This document shows, piece by piece, positions 8,852 to 17,125 of a stretch of DNA of 64,000 bases; position 1 is the stretch's first letter; every line of letters begins with the position of its first letter. The position numbers were made by a program, and so were the translations under genes. Origin of the DNA: Amycolatopsis sulphurea (GTDB taxonomy: Bacteria; Actinomycetota; Actinomycetes; Mycobacteriales; Pseudonocardiaceae); NCBI RefSeq assembly GCF_002564045.1, contig NZ_PDJK01000002.1, positions 4,092,001-4,156,000 on the forward strand, read 5' to 3'. A model generated the notes under the pieces. It saw nothing but the letters and a program-made list of their open reading frames with translations, was not told where the DNA came from and ran no database searches.

Positions 8852-10479
8852 GCGTCGTTCCTTACCCGGCCGCCGACGTCCGTCGCTACCGCGAGGCGGG
8901 CCTGTGGGGGACGGCCACGATCGCCACCGAGTTCCACCGGATCGCGGTCGAGCATCCGCGCCGCGACGCGGTGGTTGCGCTGGACGGGCGGCTCGACTTC
9001 GCCGAACTCGACCGGCGCAGCGACCTCGTCGCCGCCGGGCTGGCCGGACGGGGCCTGCGGCCCGGCGAGCCGATCCTGTTCCAAGTCACCAACCGGCGCG
9101 GCGCGGTCGTCGCGTGGTACGGCGCGCTCAAGGCCGGGCTGATCCCGGTTGCCACGCTTTCCGCGCATCGCGGGCACGAGATCGGGGAGATCAGCAGGCG
9201 GGTGGGCGCGGTCGCGCACCTGGTCGAGGCCGGTACCCGCGGCTTCGACCTCGTAGAGTTCGCCGTGCAGCAGCAGGACGGGCATCCGACGCTGCGGGAG
9301 TTCTTCGTGCTGGGCGAGGATCCGCGCGGACCGTCCATTGAGGACGTCGGCGAAGGCGTGTCCCCGGCCGAGGCCCGTGCGCTGGTCGAACGCATCCAGT
9401 CCGGCCTCGATCCGGACGGCGTCGCGGTGTATCAGCTTTCCGGCGGCACCACCGGGGTGCCGAAGGTGATCCCGCGAATGCACGCCGAATACTGGTTCAA
9501 CGCGGCCGAGTACGCGCGTTCCTGGGGCTGGACCGAACAGACACGGGTCGCGCATCTGATTCCGATCATCCACAACGCCGGCATCGTCTGCGGCCTGCAC
9601 GCTCCGCACAGCGTCGGCGGCTGCCTGGTGCTCGGCAGCCCCGATCTCGACGAGTCGTTGCCGCTGATGGCCCGCGAAGCCGCCACGCACGTCCTTTTCG
9701 GACACGGTCACTATCGCGCGGCGGATCATCCGGAGTTCGGTGCGGCGACGAAGGCCGTCACCCAGATCGTGCTGTCCGGGGCCAAGGTGCCACCGGCGCT
9801 GTTCGACGCGCTCGAAGCACGCGGACTCTGGTCCGGTCAGCTTTTCGGGATGGGGGAAGGTCTTTTCCTCACCACCCGGCCGGGCACACCGCGTCGTGCC
9901 CGGCTTGAGACCGTCGGCACGCCACTGTCCGAATGGGACGAAGTGCGGATCCTGGAACCAGGGACGGAAAAAGAGGTCGCCCCCGGTGCGGTCGGTGAGC
10001 TGTGCGCACGCGGCCCCTACACGCTGCACGGCTACTTCGACGCCCCCGAGCACAACACCCGCGCGTTCACTTCGGACGGTTTCTACCGGACCGGCGACCT
10101 GGCCGCTCTGACGGAGATCGAAGGCGCGTACTACGTCTCGATCGAAGGGCGGCTGAAAGACCTCATCAACCGTGGCGGCGAGAAGATCAGCGCCGAAGAG
10201 GTCGAGCTGCTGCTCCTGCGGCACCCGCGGATCACCGGCGCCGCGGTCGTGCCGATGCCGGATCCGCGCCTGGGCGAACGGGCCTGCGCCTACCTCGTGG
10301 TGGACGGGCCCGAGCTGACCCTGCCGGAGATCCAGGCGCATTTCGCCGCGCTCGAAGTGGCGAAGTTCAAGTGGCCCGAGCGCATCGAGCACCTCCCCGA
10401 GATTCCCCGCACGCTCGTCGGCAAGGCGGACAAGAAGCGCCTGACCGCCGACATCGCAACGAAAGTGAGTGCGCCGTGA
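8848..10479 (+). CDS. aryl acid AMP-ligase / aryl-CoA synthetase
   Basis: A 543-residue adenylate-forming enzyme of the 2,3-dihydroxybenzoate-AMP ligase (DhbE/EntE) type. QLSGGTTGVPKVIPRMH is the phosphate-binding loop, GMGEGLF the A5 region, YRTGDLA the adenylate Asp motif and NRGGEKISAEE the hinge; the C-terminal catalytic Lys sits in RTLVGKADKK. It is predicted to activate an aromatic acid for CoA transfer before ring hydroxylation by the coupled upstream monooxygenase, as in the salicylyl-CoA/gentisate route. GAGGAG lies 7 bases before ATG 8848. It overlaps the downstream gene by GTGA. Confidence 0.85.
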   Translation: MSVVPYPAADVRRYREAGLWGTATIATEFHRIAVEHPRRDAVVALDGRLDFAELDRRSDLVAAGLAGRGLRPGEPILFQVTNRRGAVVAWYGALKAGLIPVATLSAHRGHEIGEISRRVGAVAHLVEAGTRGFDLVEFAVQQQDGHPTLREFFVLGEDPRGPSIEDVGEGVSPAEARALVERIQSGLDPDGVAVYQLSGGTTGVPKVIPRMHAEYWFNAAEYARSWGWTEQTRVAHLIPIIHNAGIVCGLHAPHSVGGCLVLGSPDLDESLPLMAREAATHVLFGHGHYRAADHPEFGAATKAVTQIVLSGAKVPPALFDALEARGLWSGQLFGMGEGLFLTTRPGTPRRARLETVGTPLSEWDEVRILEPGTEKEVAPGAVGELCARGPYTLHGYFDAPEHNTRAFTSDGFYRTGDLAALTEIEGAYYVSIEGRLKDLINRGGEKISAEEVELLLLRHPRITGAAVVPMPDPRLGERACAYLVVDGPELTLPEIQAHFAALEVAKFKWPERIEHLPEIPRTLVGKADKKRLTADIATKVSAP

Positions 10480-11198
10480 CGCATCGGATCGGCCTGATCG
10501 TGCCCAGCTCCAACGTCACCGTGGAGACCGAGCTGCCCGCGCTGCTCGCCCGGCATCCGGAGCGGTTCTCCTTCCACTCCAGCCGGATGCGGATGCACCA
10601 GGTGTCTCCGGAAGAGCTGAAGGCGATGAACGCGCAGCGCGAACGGTGCGTCGCCGAGCTGGCCGACGCGCACGTGGATGCCCTGCTCTACGCCTGCCTG
10701 GTCGCGCTGATGGCGCAAGGCCCGGGGGAGCACCAGCGTGTCGAAGCGGAGCTTCGTACACAGCTCGCGGACACCGCGATCCTGTCCAGCGCCGGCGCGC
10801 TCGTCGCCGGTCTGCGGGCGCTCGGTGCTTCGCGGATCGCACTGGTCACGCCGTATCTGCGGCCCCTCGCCGAACAGGTCGTCGCGTACCTGGAGGCCGA
10901 AGGGTTCACCGTCCTGGACTGGGCCGCGCTGGAAGTCGGCGACAACACCGAGGTCGGCTGCATCCCGGGCGAGCGCGTGCTGGCGGCCGCGCGGGGGCTG
11001 GATCTGACATCGGCGGATGCGTTGATCATCTCCGCCTGCGTGCAGATGCCCTCGCTCGACCTGGTCGCGCCCGCGGAGGAGGAGTTCGGGATCCCGGTGC
11101 TCTCGGCCGCCACCGCGGGTGCCTACGCGCTGCTCACCGGGCTCGGTCTGGACTCGGCGATACCCGACGCCGGCCGCCTCCTCGCCGCGTCGCGGTGA
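10476..11198 (+). CDS. maleate isomerase / arylmalonate decarboxylase family (Asp/Glu racemase superfamily)
   Basis: A 240-residue protein. It starts GLIVPSSNVTVETELP as maleate cis-trans isomerases do, with the two catalytic cysteines in ACLVALMA (Cys74) and ISACVQMPS (Cys188). Family members convert maleate to fumarate or decarboxylate malonates. GTG 10476 overlaps the ligase stop (GTGA). In context it would process a ring-cleavage product such as maleate. A maleylpyruvate-type role cannot be excluded. Confidence 0.82.
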   Translation: MTHRIGLIVPSSNVTVETELPALLARHPERFSFHSSRMRMHQVSPEELKAMNAQRERCVAELADAHVDALLYACLVALMAQGPGEHQRVEAELRTQLADTAILSSAGALVAGLRALGASRIALVTPYLRPLAEQVVAYLEAEGFTVLDWAALEVGDNTEVGCIPGERVLAAARGLDLTSADALIISACVQMPSLDLVAPAEEEFGIPVLSAATAGAYALLTGLGLDSAIPDAGRLLAASR

Positions 11199-11220
11199 GT
11201 CCCGCCCTACGATCAGCGTC

Positions 11221-11928
11221 ATGAGTGCGAACGGGTCCGGCCGCAAGCGCGGCGCAGCCAGCACCACCCGACGGGAGCTGGTGGAGAACGAGCTGTACGA
11301 GCATGCCACCCGGTTGTTCGCCGAACGCGGTTTCGCGGGCACCAGCCTGCAGGACATCGCCGACGCCCTCGGGATCACCCGGCCCGCGCTCTACCACTAC
11401 GTCAAGAGCAAGGACGAGCTGCTGGCCAAGCTGGTCACGGAGGTGACCAGCGGCCCGCTCGACGAGCTGAACGCGCTCGCCGCGCAGCACGCCGATCCGG
11501 TGGACACCCTGCGTCGCATCGTCGCGGTGCTCGTCGGGCGCCGGGCGACCCAGCCCGAACGGTTCCGGCTGCTCATCCGCTCCGAGGCCGAGCTGCCCGC
11601 GGAGCTGACCGAGGCTTACGACACCGACCGTCGCGCCGTGCTCAAGACCATCGCCGGGGTGATCGACGACGGGGTACGCGCCGGCAGCTTCCGCCCGGTG
11701 GACGCCCGGGTCGCGGCGCTCGGCGTGCTCGGCATGTGCAACTGGGTGGCGTGGTGGTTCCACCCCGGCGGCCGGGACACCGCCGAGGGCGTGACCGAGC
11801 AGCTCGCAGACATGGCCGTCGGCGCGCTGCAACGCCCCGGCGAGGCGCCCGGCGAGACCGGCCCGGCCGCCGTGATCAAGCAGCTCCGGGCCGATCTCGA
11901 CCATCTGGAACGCCTGCTGGACCGCTGA
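11221..11928 (+). CDS. TetR-family regulator of the catabolic block
   Basis: A 235-residue TetR protein. The HTH spans residues 20-65 (ATRLFAERGFAGTSLQDIA, then GITRPALYHYVKSKDELL), and the C-terminal domain resembles TetR regulators of fatty-acid and aromatic degradation. The start is ATG 11221, 22 bases after the isomerase gene and on the same strand. It is the best candidate to bind the GTCAA/TTGAC palindromes before hyuA, the hydroxylase and the VOC gene, giving product- or CoA-ester-responsive control. That link is inference. Confidence 0.88.
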   Translation: MSANGSGRKRGAASTTRRELVENELYEHATRLFAERGFAGTSLQDIADALGITRPALYHYVKSKDELLAKLVTEVTSGPLDELNALAAQHADPVDTLRRIVAVLVGRRATQPERFRLLIRSEAELPAELTEAYDTDRRAVLKTIAGVIDDGVRAGSFRPVDARVAALGVLGMCNWVAWWFHPGGRDTAEGVTEQLADMAVGALQRPGEAPGETGPAAVIKQLRADLDHLERLLDR

Positions 11929-11962
11929 CCCCCCGGTCGGCCCGGCCGGTCAGCAAAGGTCC

Positions 11963-12189
11963 GTGAAGGGCCCCTTCACGGCTCAGTCCAGGGTCCCGGC
12001 AAAGTTGGTCGGGGATCCGGCATCGGGCGATGCGGAGGTGTGTGCGACGACCTCGTGGCGTGCGCCGGGCCGGTTTCGGGTCTGTGAAGGGCCCCTTCAC
12101 GGACTCTGAGTCTGTGAAGGGCCCCTTCACAGACCTTCACACCGACTTCGCCGACACCCTGGACTCAGAGTCTGTGAAGGACCCTTCAC
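11963..12189. repeat. cluster of GTGAAGGGGCCCTTCAC-type palindromes
   Basis: A single copy GTGAAGGGCCCCTTCAC is at 11963-11979, 34 bases after the TetR stop. A double copy with 28-bp arms lies at 12079-12106 and 12108-12135, centred on T12107. A decayed half copy (GTGAAGGACCCTTCAC, 12174-12189) follows with the same GGACTCAGAGTC linker. Together with flanking filler they occupy most of the 396-base gap, and I see no gene in it. Confidence 0.85.
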
Positions 12190-12250
12190 GGATTTTTGGG
12201 TCTGGAGAGCCGAGCGGCCGGGCGCGGGACGAGGGCGGTCTGTCTCACTC

Positions 12251-12264
12251 GTCAAACTATTGAC
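12251..12264. promoter_or_regulatory. operator-like GTCAAACTATTGAC
   Basis: A 14-base inverted repeat (GTCAA, 4-base centre, TTGAC) lies 60 bases before the VOC gene in an A/T-rich patch. It shares half-sites with the palindromes at 7257-7276 between hyuA and the hydroxylase. Confidence 0.45.
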
Positions 12265-12324
12265 TCAATCGTTAAATTGCGCGTAGGGTCGGTGGTATCG
12301 CGAGACGACCCTTGGAGGCAGCAA

Positions 12325-12966
12325 GTGACTGAGCTCGAGCACCGCGTGCAGGGGGTCGACCACGTCGCCTTCCCGACCTTCGACCCGGCCGCGACCGTGC
12401 GCTTCTACCGGGACGTGCTGGGCTTCCCGGTGGTCCACTCGATCTGCGCGGCCGGCTGGGGGCCGGAGGACCACCCGGACTTCATCCACTTCTTCTTCGA
12501 TCTGGGCAACGACGACCGGATCGCGTTCTTCTACTACTTCGGCGCCACGCCCGAGGTCGGCGGGCCGGCCGGGGCGAAGGGCGACGTCTACGGCCGGTTC
12601 GGCGCGGACGTGCCGGACTACTTCGTGCGCTCCCGGCACCTCGCCATCCACGTGGACAACGAGGAGGACCTGCTCGAATACCGCCGTCGGCTGGACGCCA
12701 GCTCGTGGCCGGTGGAAATGCAGATCCAGCACGAGACCATCGAATCGATCTACACCCACGACCCGAACGGCTACTTCTTCGAGATCACCCGCGCCATGCG
12801 GCCGGTCACGCCGCAGGAGGATCTCGACGCGAACCTGACCATCGAAGCGCTGCTGGACGTGGTCGCGGAGCCCGACCCGGACTTCGGGAAACTGCTGGCG
12901 CGCAAGGCCGAGCTGATCGTCGAGCGGGCCGCGGAGTGGACGGCGCCGTCGGAGGCGGGCCGATGA
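12325..12966 (+). CDS. VOC-family extradiol dioxygenase-like protein
   Basis: A 213-residue VOC protein. VDHVAFPTFDPAATVRFYRD gives the first metal His (13), RHLAIHV the second (109, possibly 105) and GYFFEIT the Glu (153), the 2-His-1-carboxylate set of extradiol dioxygenases and related VOC enzymes. GTG 12325 has GGAGG six bases upstream. It overlaps the next gene by ATGA. With a ligase, ring hydroxylase and maleate isomerase nearby, ring cleavage or a CoA-ester isomerisation step is plausible. Confidence 0.8.
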   Translation: MTELEHRVQGVDHVAFPTFDPAATVRFYRDVLGFPVVHSICAAGWGPEDHPDFIHFFFDLGNDDRIAFFYYFGATPEVGGPAGAKGDVYGRFGADVPDYFVRSRHLAIHVDNEEDLLEYRRRLDASSWPVEMQIQHETIESIYTHDPNGYFFEITRAMRPVTPQEDLDANLTIEALLDVVAEPDPDFGKLLARKAELIVERAAEWTAPSEAGR

Positions 12967-13211
12967 CCGTGCTCTACGTCCTCGACGTACCGGAGAACAC
13001 TCCGGTCGCGAAGGTCGCCGCGGAGGATCTGGCGGTGACCGTGGACCGGATCGGGCCGTACTTCGCGATCAGCGCGGACGGGCCGATCGTGATCGACCGC
13101 CGGGCCACCGGTTGCCGCCACGCCGTCTGGTACTCGTGCATTGCCGGGGTCTCCCGTGACTCCCGGATCATCCAGCACGACAAGGACGCGCTGCGCGTGG
13201 AGCGGCGGTGA
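12963..13211 (+). CDS. 82-aa protein of unknown function
   Basis: A small acidic protein locked into the operon: its start (ATG 12963) overlaps the VOC stop and its stop overlaps the hydrolase start (GTGA 13208-13211). The N-terminal 40 residues look like a beta-rich fold (LYVLDVPENTPV, DLAVTVDRIGPYFAISADG). The second half has a notable CRHAVWYSCIAGV segment with two cysteines and a His. I do not recognise a family. Coupling suggests an accessory subunit to one of its neighbours. Confidence 0.75.
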   Translation: MTVLYVLDVPENTPVAKVAAEDLAVTVDRIGPYFAISADGPIVIDRRATGCRHAVWYSCIAGVSRDSRIIQHDKDALRVERR

Positions 13212-14458
13212 GCGCCCCCGCGTCCTCGGCCCGGCTCGGAGAAGGCCGCTACCTGCAGGCCGGGCAACGGCCTTCGGCCACGGTCACTTCCGTGCACGAA
13301 CTGACCACATCGGATGGTGCGACGGTCACCGGTGTGCTCGCCACGATCCCGGGCGCGCGGACCGTGGTGTGCCTGATGCATCCGCGTCAGGACTTGACGC
13401 ACCATCCGCTCGTGCCGCTGCTGCTGCGGGCCGGTGCCGCGGTGTGGACGCAGCACACCCGTTCGGTCAACAACGATCTGAACCTGCTCCACGAACAAGC
13501 CCTGCTGGATCTCGCCGCGGGTCAGATCTTCTTGCGGGACAAGGGTTTCGACCATCTCGTAGGGCTGGGCCACTCCGGCGGCGGGACGCTGCTGGCCTAC
13601 TACGCCGAACAGGCCGGGCTCGCCCCGGCCGAGCGGGTCGCGACCACCCCGGGCGGGCGCCCGGTGCCGCTCGCCGAGTCCGTCCTCCCATCCCCGGACG
13701 GACTGGTCTTTCTCGCCCCGCACCCCGGGCAGGGCAGGCTCTTACTGGCCTGCATCGACCCGTCGGTCGCCGACGAGGCCGATCCGCTTTCGGTGGTGCC
13801 CGAGCTGGATCCGTGGAGCCCGGCCAACGGCTTCGCGGAGCCGCCGGGCGAGACCCGGTATCCGGCGGAGTTCCTCACCCGCTACCGTGCCGCGCAGCAC
13901 GCCCGCGTCGCCCGGCTCGACGCGATCGCCCGGGAAGCGCTCGCGCACACCGCGGAAGCTCGCGCGGCCTTCCGCGCGTCCGGTGCCGCGGCCGACCGAA
14001 GGCGCAGCCTTGCCCCGAAGATCATGACGGTTTTCCGCACAGACGCCGATCCCCGGTGCGTCGACCTGTCGCTCGACCCCAGCGAACGTCCCTACGGTTC
14101 GCTGTTCGGCAAACGACCGGACCTGATCGACTACGGCCAGGTCGGCTTCGGCAGGCTGAGCACCCCGGAGGCCTGGCTGTCGACCTGGTCGGGCCTCAGC
14201 TCGAACGCCGACTTCGTCCGCTGCGCGCCGGGAGTCATCGCGCCGACGCTGTTCCTGGCGCTGACCGGTGACCAAGCCGCGTTCCCCGCCGACACCCAGC
14301 GCATGACCGAGGCGCTCGGCGCCGAGGATCGCACGGTGGTGAGCGTTCGTGGCCTGCACTTCGGCGGTCCGATCGGCGACGGTGAGCCGACGGGGAACGA
14401 ACTCGCCGCCGCGCAGATCGCGGACTGGCTGGGCAGCCGGTTTCCGCTCGCCCGGTAA
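13208..14458 (+). CDS. alpha/beta hydrolase
   Basis: A 416-residue alpha/beta hydrolase with nucleophile elbow GLGHSGGG (Ser123), oxyanion-side VVCLMHPRQD and a likely catalytic His in VRGLHFGGP near the C-terminus. An insertion of about 150 residues between the elbow and the end probably forms a cap. There is no signal peptide, so it is cytoplasmic. It is last gene of the VOC operon, and hydrolysis of a ring-cleavage product, lactone or CoA ester would fit. The GTG start overlaps the preceding stop. Confidence 0.82.
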   Translation: MSAPASSARLGEGRYLQAGQRPSATVTSVHELTTSDGATVTGVLATIPGARTVVCLMHPRQDLTHHPLVPLLLRAGAAVWTQHTRSVNNDLNLLHEQALLDLAAGQIFLRDKGFDHLVGLGHSGGGTLLAYYAEQAGLAPAERVATTPGGRPVPLAESVLPSPDGLVFLAPHPGQGRLLLACIDPSVADEADPLSVVPELDPWSPANGFAEPPGETRYPAEFLTRYRAAQHARVARLDAIAREALAHTAEARAAFRASGAAADRRRSLAPKIMTVFRTDADPRCVDLSLDPSERPYGSLFGKRPDLIDYGQVGFGRLSTPEAWLSTWSGLSSNADFVRCAPGVIAPTLFLALTGDQAAFPADTQRMTEALGAEDRTVVSVRGLHFGGPIGDGEPTGNELAAAQIADWLGSRFPLAR

Positions 14459-14498
14459 CGGGCCGCGATGGGGGTTGTGCGGTCAGTAAGATGCCCGG

Positions 14499-15602
14499 AT
14501 GGGAACGGGGGAGTCACCTGAACACGAACGGGCGTCGGGCAGCCGGTATCCGGTGTTGTCCAACCGTACGATCGGCTGGTTCGCGGCCGGTCTGGTGACA
14601 CTGGGGGTGGGACTCGCCGTCCTGCTGCTCGTGCTGTTCGGGGGCGGGCAGCACGTCGAACGGCTGGAAGCGGTCAAGACGGCGGGCACGATCGTGCTCG
14701 GGACCGGGGGCGCGGCCGCGCTCTGGCTGGCGGCCCGGCGGCAGCGCACCCAGGAGATCGCACTCAACCAGAAAGCGGTGGATCAGCAGGCGACGGACCG
14801 ATCGTTCGCCTTGCAGGAGCGGCTCGCCGACGAGAACCGCCGTCATCTGGAGCGGGTCGCGGCCGCCACCGAGCACGACGCCGCGGAGCGCCGGATCACG
14901 GATCTCTACGTCAAGGCGGTCGAACAGCTCGGCGCGGACAAACCCGCTGTCCGGCACGGCGGGCTGTACGCGCTCGAACGAGTGGCGCAGGAGAATCCGG
15001 CGCAGCGGCAGACCGTCGTCAATGTGATCTGCGCGTACCTGCGGGCGCCGCTGGACGAAGAACCGGACCCGGCCGAATCCGAGGTCCGGCTGACGGCGCA
15101 ACGGATCGTCTCCAAGCACCTGCGCTGGCCGAGGCCGGAGGCCGAGCCACCGGTGGCCTTCTGGGCGGACATCGACGTGGACCTGCGGTACGCCCACCTG
15201 GTGGGGCTGGATTTCCGCGACTGCCGGGTGCGGGAGCTGGACTTCACCGGGGCGTCCTTCTCCGGGCACGCGGTCTTCGAAGGCCTGCTGGTGGAAGGCC
15301 AATCGCGGTTCAACGAATCGAAATTCGAGTGGGCGTCCTTCCGCAAAGCGGTCTTCAGCCGGCGCAGCTGGTTCCACCAGAGTTCCTTCTCCACCCGGGC
15401 CGACTTCAGCCTGGCGAAGTTCAAGGGCGGCGCCTCGTTCGTCTCGGCGGTCCTGCGCCCGAAGGCGAGCTTCTACAGCGCGAAATTCGAAAAGTGGTCC
15501 ACCTTCGAGGATGCCTCCATCGCGGACATCACCTTCGGCAAGGTCAACGCCACTCACATCGACGGTATCGACATCTCGCTGTTCGCGGACAAGAAGAGCT
15601 GA
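14499..15602 (+). CDS. membrane-anchored pentapeptide-repeat protein
   Basis: 367 residues. Two membrane segments lie near the N-terminus (IGWFAAGLVTLGVGLAVLLL, then a second around residues 60-80). A charged coiled segment and the conserved block YVKAVEQLGADKPAVRHGGL follow. The last 120 residues are pentapeptide-like A(D/N/S)LXX repeats (DFTGASFSGHAVFEGL, ADFSLAKFKGGASF). This layout is common in actinobacteria and its function is unknown. ATG 14499 starts 40 bases after the preceding operon; it is probably monocistronic. Confidence 0.82.
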   Translation: MGTGESPEHERASGSRYPVLSNRTIGWFAAGLVTLGVGLAVLLLVLFGGGQHVERLEAVKTAGTIVLGTGGAAALWLAARRQRTQEIALNQKAVDQQATDRSFALQERLADENRRHLERVAAATEHDAAERRITDLYVKAVEQLGADKPAVRHGGLYALERVAQENPAQRQTVVNVICAYLRAPLDEEPDPAESEVRLTAQRIVSKHLRWPRPEAEPPVAFWADIDVDLRYAHLVGLDFRDCRVRELDFTGASFSGHAVFEGLLVEGQSRFNESKFEWASFRKAVFSRRSWFHQSSFSTRADFSLAKFKGGASFVSAVLRPKASFYSAKFEKWSTFEDASIADITFGKVNATHIDGIDISLFADKKS

Positions 15603-15606
15603 CCGG

Positions 15607-15855
15607 TCACGCGCGGGCGCGCCGGACCGGGAGTTCGGTTCCGTCCGCGAGTTCGCCGACCGGATCGCCGGCGTCGAGGGCGAACCCGCCGTCGGCCAGC
15701 GCTGCCACCACGCGGTCCGCCGCATTGCGTCGCCCACCCGCGCTCGTCGCGACGGCGAGCAGCAGCGTCGGGCGATCCGGGGTGCCGCCGAGCCGGTAGA
15801 CGGACGGGCGGACCCGCCGCAGGGCGCGGGTCACGAGATCGGCTTCGGAAGGCAT
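15607..15855 (-). CDS. small hypothetical protein
   Basis: 82 residues from ATG 15855 (MPSEADLVTRALRRVRPSVY). The middle reads PTLLLAVATSAGGRRNAADR and the end is acidic. Codon pattern and composition look coding, but I do not recognise a family. It follows a broken HTH gene on the same strand and might be that gene's former neighbour or tail. Confidence 0.4.
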   Translation of the reverse strand: MPSEADLVTRALRRVRPSVYRLGGTPDRPTLLLAVATSAGGRRNAADRVVAALADGGFALDAGDPVGELADGTELPVRRARA

Positions 15856-15879
15856 GGCCCGATCCTGCCAGGCCCTCGC

Positions 15880-16350
15880 GCGGGCCTGGCAGGTGTGCGG
15901 ACACGGCAAGGTCAACAGCCGAAGTTCGCCCACCGTCGCGTCGTGCATCGGCCAACCCGCACAGGTGACGGGCGACCTTGATCGCATCGGCCGTGTGGGC
16001 GATGTTGTCCACGTGCCAGCCGCTGACCCGGCGGGCCGGGGGCGGTTCGATCCCGGCCAGGAGCACTGGCCGCCCGGCACCCGGGGAGCGGTCGCGTTTT
16101 CCGGTGGCGCGCAGGGTGTTGCGGAAGCCGAGCGCCGAGTCGGCGGGCGCATCGAGGATGTGGCGCAGCGCTTCCCGGTACCGGCGATCGGGCCAGGTGA
16201 TCACGCCGCGTTCGAGCTTGCCCCAGCTCGGCGCAGTGCCGGTATTCGCCCCACAGACAGGCGTTGACCCGGTCGGCGAGTTCCTCTCGCGACCGTTCGG
16301 ACGCGGCCCGTGCGCTCCGCGGCAATCCGTTTTCCACCGGCATTTCCGTG
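15880..16350 (-). pseudogene. HTH-type regulator remnant (XRE-like), frameshifted
   Basis: Recognisable pieces lie in different minus-strand frames. SREELADRVNACLW is an XRE helix start. Next, in another frame, WGKLERGVITWPDRRYREAL with HILDAPADSALGFRNTLRAT matches the recognition helix and following segment of actinobacterial XRE proteins. Then come VSGWHVDNIAHTADAIKVAR and nearby sequence. No single frame connects them, so at least one frameshift has broken the gene. Confidence 0.5.
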
Positions 16351-16382
16351 CAGGTCGGCAAGTCCGGCGGGGCGGGGATCCG

Positions 16383-17054
16383 TCAGTCCACAGTGGACGC
16401 ATGCGGGCCGGAGATCTGGGCGAGCAGAATGTCCCGTGTCTCGGTGAGATGGGCTTCGACGGCCGCGGAGGCTTCGGCCTCATTGCCGGAGCGGACCGCG
16501 TCGTGGATTCTCCGATGTACTTCCAGCACTTCGCCGAGACTGCGCGTGCGCGTGGTCGAGAGGCGCTGTACGTGCACCTGCCCCCGTGCACGGCGGACTG
16601 CGTCGGCGACCTGGGCGTTGCCCGCGGCGCGGAGCAGCGCGTCGTGGAAAGTCGTGTCGTGGTCCTGGAAGGCGGCTTCGTCGTCGGCGGCGCAGGCTGC
16701 TTCCATGGCCTGGAACGCCTGGTGCATCGTGTCGAGCTGGGCGCTGTCCTCGGACGCGGCGGCGAGCGCGGCGGACGGGACTTCGAGCAGCAGCCGGAGC
16801 CCGAAGAGATCGCGGATGTCGGTGAGCGAGGCTTCGAGGATACGCACGCCCTTGCTGCGCTCGAACGAGACGAGGCCCTCGGAAGCGAACCCGAGCAGGG
16901 CTTCGCGTACCGGCGTGCGGGACACGCCCAGCTGCCGGGAGATCTCGACGACCGAGTAGAGCTTGCCCGGTTCCAGCTCACCGCGGAGCATCGCGGCGCG
17001 CAGTTCGTCGTGCACGCGCTGCACAAGAGGAACGTCGTCGGTGAGTGGCCTCAA
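16383..17054 (-). CDS. GntR-family regulator (FadR/FCD subfamily)
   Basis: 223 residues. The winged HTH spans residues 10-75 (LEPGKLYSVVEISRQLGVSR, TPVREALLGFASEGLV), then an all-helical FCD domain with metal-site residues in DHDTTFHDALL and HRRIHDAV. The start is TTG 17054 with GAAGGA upstream. FCD proteins usually sense organic acids. The adjacent nitrilase/MFS intergenic region has two palindromes within predicted promoters, and this protein is the likely binder. Confidence 0.85.
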   Translation of the reverse strand: MRPLTDDVPLVQRVHDELRAAMLRGELEPGKLYSVVEISRQLGVSRTPVREALLGFASEGLVSFERSKGVRILEASLTDIRDLFGLRLLLEVPSAALAAASEDSAQLDTMHQAFQAMEAACAADDEAAFQDHDTTFHDALLRAAGNAQVADAVRRARGQVHVQRLSTTRTRSLGEVLEVHRRIHDAVRSGNEAEASAAVEAHLTETRDILLAQISGPHASTVD

Positions 17055-17125
17055 CGGGATCCTTCACTTCTCAGGTACGGGATGAAACAGAGCGTAGCGG
17101 CAGGGCGGTTGCTTGAAGCCAGGTA

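Noticed and set aside
11963..12189. CRISPR array
   Set aside because: Repeats are palindromes with irregular, partly repeated spacers; no cas genes in the window.
11876..12263. Short frames on both strands around 12.0-12.2 kb
   Set aside because: Their peptides come from the GTGAAGG palindromes; similar products appear at every palindrome cluster.
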